Source: an uncultured Christensenellaceae bacterium (GTDB lineage: Bacteria > Bacillota > Clostridia > Christensenellales > Pumilibacteraceae). From it: a stretch of DNA of 64,000 bases. A program made the translations under genes and the position numbers. Of the stretch, positions 60,081 through 64,000 are shown piece after piece. The notes under the pieces are model-generated. The model did no database searches, was not told the origin of the DNA, and was given only the letters and a program-made list of their open reading frames with translations. The DNA lies in the NCBI GenBank assembly GCA_910587455.1, contig CAJULK010000001.1:1-64000 (forward strand), in the 5' to 3' direction. Position 1 is the stretch's first letter. Every line of letters begins with the position of its first letter.

Positions 60081-61124
60081 ATGGCAGTAAGCATCATTCT
60101 TCTCATCGTAGGCACGTTGCTCTTGATAAAGGGCGCGGACTTCTTCGTCGGCGGCGCGAGCAGGCTCGCCCGAGCACTCAAAGTGCCGCCGCTCGTCATA
60201 GGGCTGACGCTCGTATCCATGGGCACGAGCGCGCCCGAAGCGTCGGTCAGTATCAACGGCGCGGTAAACGGCATGAACGACATGAGTATATCTAACGTCG
60301 TCGGCTCGAACATATTCAACACGCTGTTCATACTCGGCGTATCGTCGCTAATCATCCCGCTGACGATAAGCCGCGATATGAAAAAATTCGACGTTCCGAT
60401 AATGACGGCGCTGTACGCCGTGCTCATGATATTCGCGTTCGCGATAACGCCGTACAGAATAGACGTCGCCGAAGCCGCGGTCATGATAGTGCTGTTTACG
60501 GGCTACACCGCGTTTTTGACAGTGCGCGCCGTAAGAGCTGGCAAGCGCGAAAAGGCAGCGGCGTCAACGGCGACAGTTCTCGGCACGACCGAAAACGCCG
60601 CGCTCGCGCAAAACACCGCCGCAACAAGCACGGAAAAGGAGTCCAAACCCAAAAAGCGTCCGTGGACGGAACGCATTCCGCTGTGGCTGAGCCTCATTCT
60701 CGCCGCCGCAGGACTTGCCGGCATAATATTCGGCGGCGACATGGTGGTAAAGAGCGCGTCCGCCATTGCGAAAGCGCTCGGCATGAGCGAATCGCTCGTC
60801 GGTCTAACCATCGTCGCGGTGGGAACGTCGCTGCCCGAGCTCGTCACGAGCATAGTCGCTGCCGTTAAAAAGGAAAACGATATCGCGGTGGGCAACGTGA
60901 TAGGCTCGAACATCTTCAATATAGTGTTTATACTCGGTATTTCGTCCGCAATATCCGCGCCGACGGTGTCGAGCGGCACGCTTATCGACATGGCGGTCAT
61001 GGCGGGCTCGGGCGTACTGATACTCGTAATTGCGCTCTGCCGAAAACAAACGTCGCGCTGGCAAGGCGCGCTTATGACGGCGCTCTACGTCGCGTACCTT
61101 GCGTATATAATAGTGAGAAATTGA
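60081..61124 (+). CDS. Calcium/cation antiporter (CaCA, YrbG type)
   Basis: 347 residues with ten or so membrane helices in two inverted halves. The alpha repeats are GTSAPEASVSINGAVNG with SNVVGSNIFNT, and GTSLPELVTSIVAAVKKEN with GNVIGSNIFNI; the Glu in each ion-binding G-T-S-x-P-E is present. A cytoplasmic loop (~150-200) lies between. Usually annotated Ca2+/Na+ exchanger, but the Mn2+ riboswitch in front implies manganese (or mixed divalent) export here. GGAGG precedes the ATG. Confidence 0.92.
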   Translation: MAVSIILLIVGTLLLIKGADFFVGGASRLARALKVPPLVIGLTLVSMGTSAPEASVSINGAVNGMNDMSISNVVGSNIFNTLFILGVSSLIIPLTISRDMKKFDVPIMTALYAVLMIFAFAITPYRIDVAEAAVMIVLFTGYTAFLTVRAVRAGKREKAAASTATVLGTTENAALAQNTAATSTEKESKPKKRPWTERIPLWLSLILAAAGLAGIIFGGDMVVKSASAIAKALGMSESLVGLTIVAVGTSLPELVTSIVAAVKKENDIAVGNVIGSNIFNIVFILGISSAISAPTVSSGTLIDMAVMAGSGVLILVIALCRKQTSRWQGALMTALYVAYLAYIIVRN

Positions 61125-61243
61125 CGGGCATATCGCATAGTTACGAGTGACTAACCCCCCAAGGATAACACTCGACAGCGGGCTGTTTTGGGCAATCTCT
61201 GCGTTAAAGCCGTTTGCGATTATCTATAAATGCGGACGATCTG

Positions 61244-62581
61244 TCACGCCTTTTTTACGCCCGATACGGACAGACTGCCGATTGCGAGCGACGGCGTGCT
61301 TATGCCGTAATAGGTCTGCTTTTCGTCGTTGCCCACCGCCGTAACGTCGGCAAAGTCGGTCATTATATTTCCTGCCACGGTCACGAGCGACACGGGACGG
61401 TCTTTCTTGCCGTTTCTTATAACAAACCCGCTCGACTGCAACGAGTACGCGCCCGACTGCGGATTGAGTCCCGTGCCGATACCGGCAAGGCTCGTAAGAT
61501 ACAGTCCGTCGCCTATGTGCTCAAACAGCTCTTCGAGGCTTTTGCCGCCGCAGCGCACGGTCATACTGCCTATCGCGGGACGAATGTTTCCGCCTACAAG
61601 CGAGCCGTTGCCCGTCGATTTTTTGCCTGCGCGTTTTGCCGTAGCAAGGTCGTACACGTAGTCGGTGGGCACACCCTTGTCTATAAGCAAACCGTTTCCG
61701 CACGGCACGCCTTCGTCGTCGAACGGCGAACAGAACGGTCCGTCGCCTATCGGCGTTTGCTCTACCGTCAAAAGCGGAGAAAACACTTTCTGCCCGAGTT
61801 TGCCCTCGAGAAGCGACAGATGATTTTCCGCATTGAACGCCGAAAATCCGTTCTTAACAGCCGACATAAGCGCCGCAACGCAATCGGGAGAATATACGAC
61901 CTTGTATTTTCCGCTGTCTACCGAGCTGCCGCCGAACGCGTTTACCGCGTCGTCTGCGAGTTTTGCGGCAAACGCGTCCGCGTCGAATTTATCCGTATCC
62001 CCTACAAATTCGTAATACTCTCCGCTTTCCACTTCGTCGCCGTCGGCAGCTTTTACCGAGCCGAACACGAACACCAAATTGTTTCTATGAGACACGTCGA
62101 GACCGTTGCTGTTTGCCATGCGCAGACTGCCGTATTCGTATTCGACCTGCACGTTGACAGATTCTATCCGAGCGTCGCGCTTGAGCGTCTTTTCGGAAAC
62201 GGAAGTTGCGAGCGCGATAAACGCCTGAGCGGGCAATGCCGCGAGTTTTTCGTCGAACAGTTCGAGCTTTTCGTATTTATAGGTCTTGCCGTCCACAAAA
62301 AAGTCGGGATCGACGGGATTGCCGTACTTGGCGGATTCTTTGAGCGCCGCGATAGCTGTATCCACCACGCCCTCGTCCACGCGGTCGGATGTGAATACGC
62401 CGCACTTCCCGTCTATAAGTCCGCGGACTTTGAGCGTGGCTGTTTCGGCGACCGTGTAGTTTTCCACTTCCGTATTGAACGTCGCCACCGACAGTTTTCC
62501 GCTCGTCTCGATGCGCGCCTCAAACGGCTGTATCCCCGCTTTCTTCGCCGCGGTGAGCAGTTTTTCGATCATATCTTTCAT
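61244..62581 (-). CDS. pmbA: TldE/PmbA family metalloprotease subunit
   Basis: About 445 residues from ATG 62581 (MKDMIEKLL), which overlaps the tldD stop (ATGA). The TldD/PmbA fold is present (DFADVTAVGNDE, GGNIRPAIGSMTV, FCSPFDDEGVPC) but without the HExxxH motif, as is normal for the E subunit. With TldD it forms a heterodimer that degrades or matures small peptides. Name alternative: tldE. Confidence 0.9.
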   Translation of the reverse strand: MKDMIEKLLTAAKKAGIQPFEARIETSGKLSVATFNTEVENYTVAETATLKVRGLIDGKCGVFTSDRVDEGVVDTAIAALKESAKYGNPVDPDFFVDGKTYKYEKLELFDEKLAALPAQAFIALATSVSEKTLKRDARIESVNVQVEYEYGSLRMANSNGLDVSHRNNLVFVFGSVKAADGDEVESGEYYEFVGDTDKFDADAFAAKLADDAVNAFGGSSVDSGKYKVVYSPDCVAALMSAVKNGFSAFNAENHLSLLEGKLGQKVFSPLLTVEQTPIGDGPFCSPFDDEGVPCGNGLLIDKGVPTDYVYDLATAKRAGKKSTGNGSLVGGNIRPAIGSMTVRCGGKSLEELFEHIGDGLYLTSLAGIGTGLNPQSGAYSLQSSGFVIRNGKKDRPVSLVTVAGNIMTDFADVTAVGNDEKQTYYGISTPSLAIGSLSVSGVKKA

Positions 62582-63975
62582 ACTACTTCTCCTTTTCCGC
62601 CTACCGTCATTTCCGAAACGCGCAGCGTCGGCTGTCCGACCGCCGCGCAAACCGAGCCGGAAGCCGCGCCGCACATGCCTGCGGCAAGTTCGGTATCGTT
62701 GCCGACCATGTCGATCTTGGGCAGTATTTCGTAGCCGAACCCGACAAGGCTGGGCGATTTTACTAATGTGTCGAGCTTCCCGTCCTTTACGAGATACGTT
62801 TTGGACGACGTAAAGTTGAATTTATCGGTGGTCGGATCGACGGAACCGCCGTTGAACGCCACACAGTAGAGTCCGTATTCCGTCGCTGCGATTATCTCCT
62901 CGGGCGTGCTCTTGCCCGCGGCTATATAAGTGTTTGTCATGCGCGTCGTCGGCAGATACCTGTACGATTCGCGGCGGCATGCGCCCGTAGGCTTTGTGTT
63001 CATGCGCCTGCCGTCGAACGTATCCACCATGTACGACTTGAGTATGCCGTTCTCTATGAGCACGTTTTTCGTGCAAGGCTCGCCCTCGTCGTCGAAGCAC
63101 GCGCTTCCCCAGCCGTGCCCGATCGTGCCGTCGTCTACGGCGGTGACGAGCTCGGACGCTATCTTTTGACCGAGCTTGCCCGCAAACGGCGAGCTGTTGT
63201 GCGAAATAGCCGTCCCCTCGAGCGGATGTCCGCACGCTTCGTGGAACAGTACGCCGCCGAACCCGTTGCCTATTATCACGGGCATGTTCCCCGACGGACA
63301 TTCGGGCGCCGAAAGAAGCGCTACCGCGTCCTCCGCCGCGCCGCGCGCACCGCTGACGAAATCCGTTTCGCGGTACATCTCCGCACCTTTGGAAAGCCCG
63401 GGCGAGAATGAGGCTATCTCGAACGCGCCGTTCTCCGAAGCCGTCGCACGCGCAACGACCCGAGTATGCACGCGCCTATCGCGAACAGCGCGGCACACGC
63501 CGTCTGCTACGGTGAATATCTCCACGTACTCGTCGCTTTCGGACGCCGAACATGTAGCGTTGACGATAAGCGGCGACGTTTCGTACATAGCCGCCTCGCC
63601 GCGGCGCAGATATTCTATTTTTTCTTCCACCGTCATTTCGTCGAGTTCGATCTCGGGCGCATGGACGTTTGTGTTTGCCGCATATTCGAGTTTGCCGGCG
63701 GACAGAACGCGCACTCCGTCAAACGATGCGGAAAGCCGTTTCGCGAGCGATACGAGCGACTGTTCCGAAAGATCGGACGTATAGCCGTACACCTGCGAAA
63801 CGCCGCGCATGAGCCTCAGCCCCGCGCCGTAAATAAGTCGCGACGAAACGTTGTCTACGCGCTTGTAGTTGATTTCCACCGCACGGGTCGTTTTGTTCTG
63901 AACATAGAGTTCGGCAAAGTCCGCGCCCGTCGCAAGCGCGACGTCGAGCACTTTTTGCGCTAAAACGTTATTCAT
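62578..63975 (-). CDS. tldD: TldD metalloprotease subunit
   Basis: 465 residues. The catalytic HEACGH motif (His245, Glu246, His250) and the C-terminal Cys in AAGMCGAASG, the third zinc ligand, are present. ACRRESYRYLPTTRMTN is typical of TldD. GGAGG lies before ATG 63975. Co-translated with pmbA; in other bacteria the pair processes peptide antibiotics or antitoxins. No RiPP precursor is seen beside it. Confidence 0.95.
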   Translation of the reverse strand: MNNVLAQKVLDVALATGADFAELYVQNKTTRAVEINYKRVDNVSSRLIYGAGLRLMRGVSQVYGYTSDLSEQSLVSLAKRLSASFDGVRVLSAGKLEYAANTNVHAPEIELDEMTVEEKIEYLRRGEAAMYETSPLIVNATCSASESDEYVEIFTVADGVCRAVRDRRVHTRVVARATASENGAFEIASFSPGLSKGAEMYRETDFVSGARGAAEDAVALLSAPECPSGNMPVIIGNGFGGVLFHEACGHPLEGTAISHNSSPFAGKLGQKIASELVTAVDDGTIGHGWGSACFDDEGEPCTKNVLIENGILKSYMVDTFDGRRMNTKPTGACRRESYRYLPTTRMTNTYIAAGKSTPEEIIAATEYGLYCVAFNGGSVDPTTDKFNFTSSKTYLVKDGKLDTLVKSPSLVGFGYEILPKIDMVGNDTELAAGMCGAASGSVCAAVGQPTLRVSEMTVGGKGEVV

Positions 63976-64000
63976 AAATATCCTCCGCCTTTATTATATC

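Noticed and set aside
1..64000. CRISPR arrays and complete insertion sequences
   Set aside because: No spaced identical direct repeats and no transposase gene were seen; repeats found belong to InlB or Sel1 coding repeats, hairpins or operators.

Overview
The window looks like a chromosomal stretch of a low-to-moderate GC, carbohydrate-degrading anaerobic Firmicute (Clostridia). I infer a gut Christensenellales-type organism from the many secreted lipoproteins with InlB-type repeats, LacI regulators, glycoside hydrolases, ABC sugar uptake without a local ATPase, AGGAG-type ribosome sites and consensus TTGACA/TATAAT promoters. No taxonomic marker was searched, so the lineage is an inference.

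Layout. 0-4.5 kb: end of an unidentified gene, then a starch module on the minus strand (GH13 amylase lipoprotein and a small carbohydrate-binding lipoprotein). 4.6-7.8 kb: two MATE exporters on the plus strand; the second carries two single-base frameshifts behind a structured leader with an intrinsic terminator. 7.8-14.7 kb: minus-strand operon of SGNH esterase, GH2-like protein without its acid/base Glu, GH3 and GH42. 14.8-33.8 kb: a large LacI-controlled polysaccharide locus (two giant lipoproteins, a membrane protein, GH43-CBM, ABC permeases and binding protein, two LacI regulators). Identical operator-promoter geometry links the first LacI gene to the 1,477-residue lipoprotein.

34.0-46.4 kb: an integrated mobile element, the most interesting part of the window. 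It has a large serine recombinase, a long nested inverted-repeat structure, a MerR regulator with a 19-bp-spacer divergent promoter, a sigma-region-4-like protein, a chain of N-terminally anchored proteins, a Zot/pI-like ATPase, and a Rep with the HUH plus superfamily-3 helicase layout of eukaryotic CRESS-DNA viruses. Just upstream of rep is a perfect stem-loop displaying TAGTATTAC, the circovirus nonanucleotide, followed by two tandem 8-bp iterons. It reads as a rolling-circle single-stranded DNA replicon, possibly a filamentous-phage-like or satellite element, although no major coat protein is recognisable.

46.6-64 kb: tRNA-Ser(GGA), a DUF2804 protein, rpsI-rplM with promoter and leader, a frameshifted lipoprotein, an XRE regulator with repeated operator-like motifs, Sel1-repeat proteins, an L-rhamnose catabolic operon (rhaB-rhaA-fucO-rhaD in transcription order), a yybP-ykoY-type (Mn2+) riboswitch in front of a Ca2+/cation antiporter, and the tldD-pmbA protease pair.
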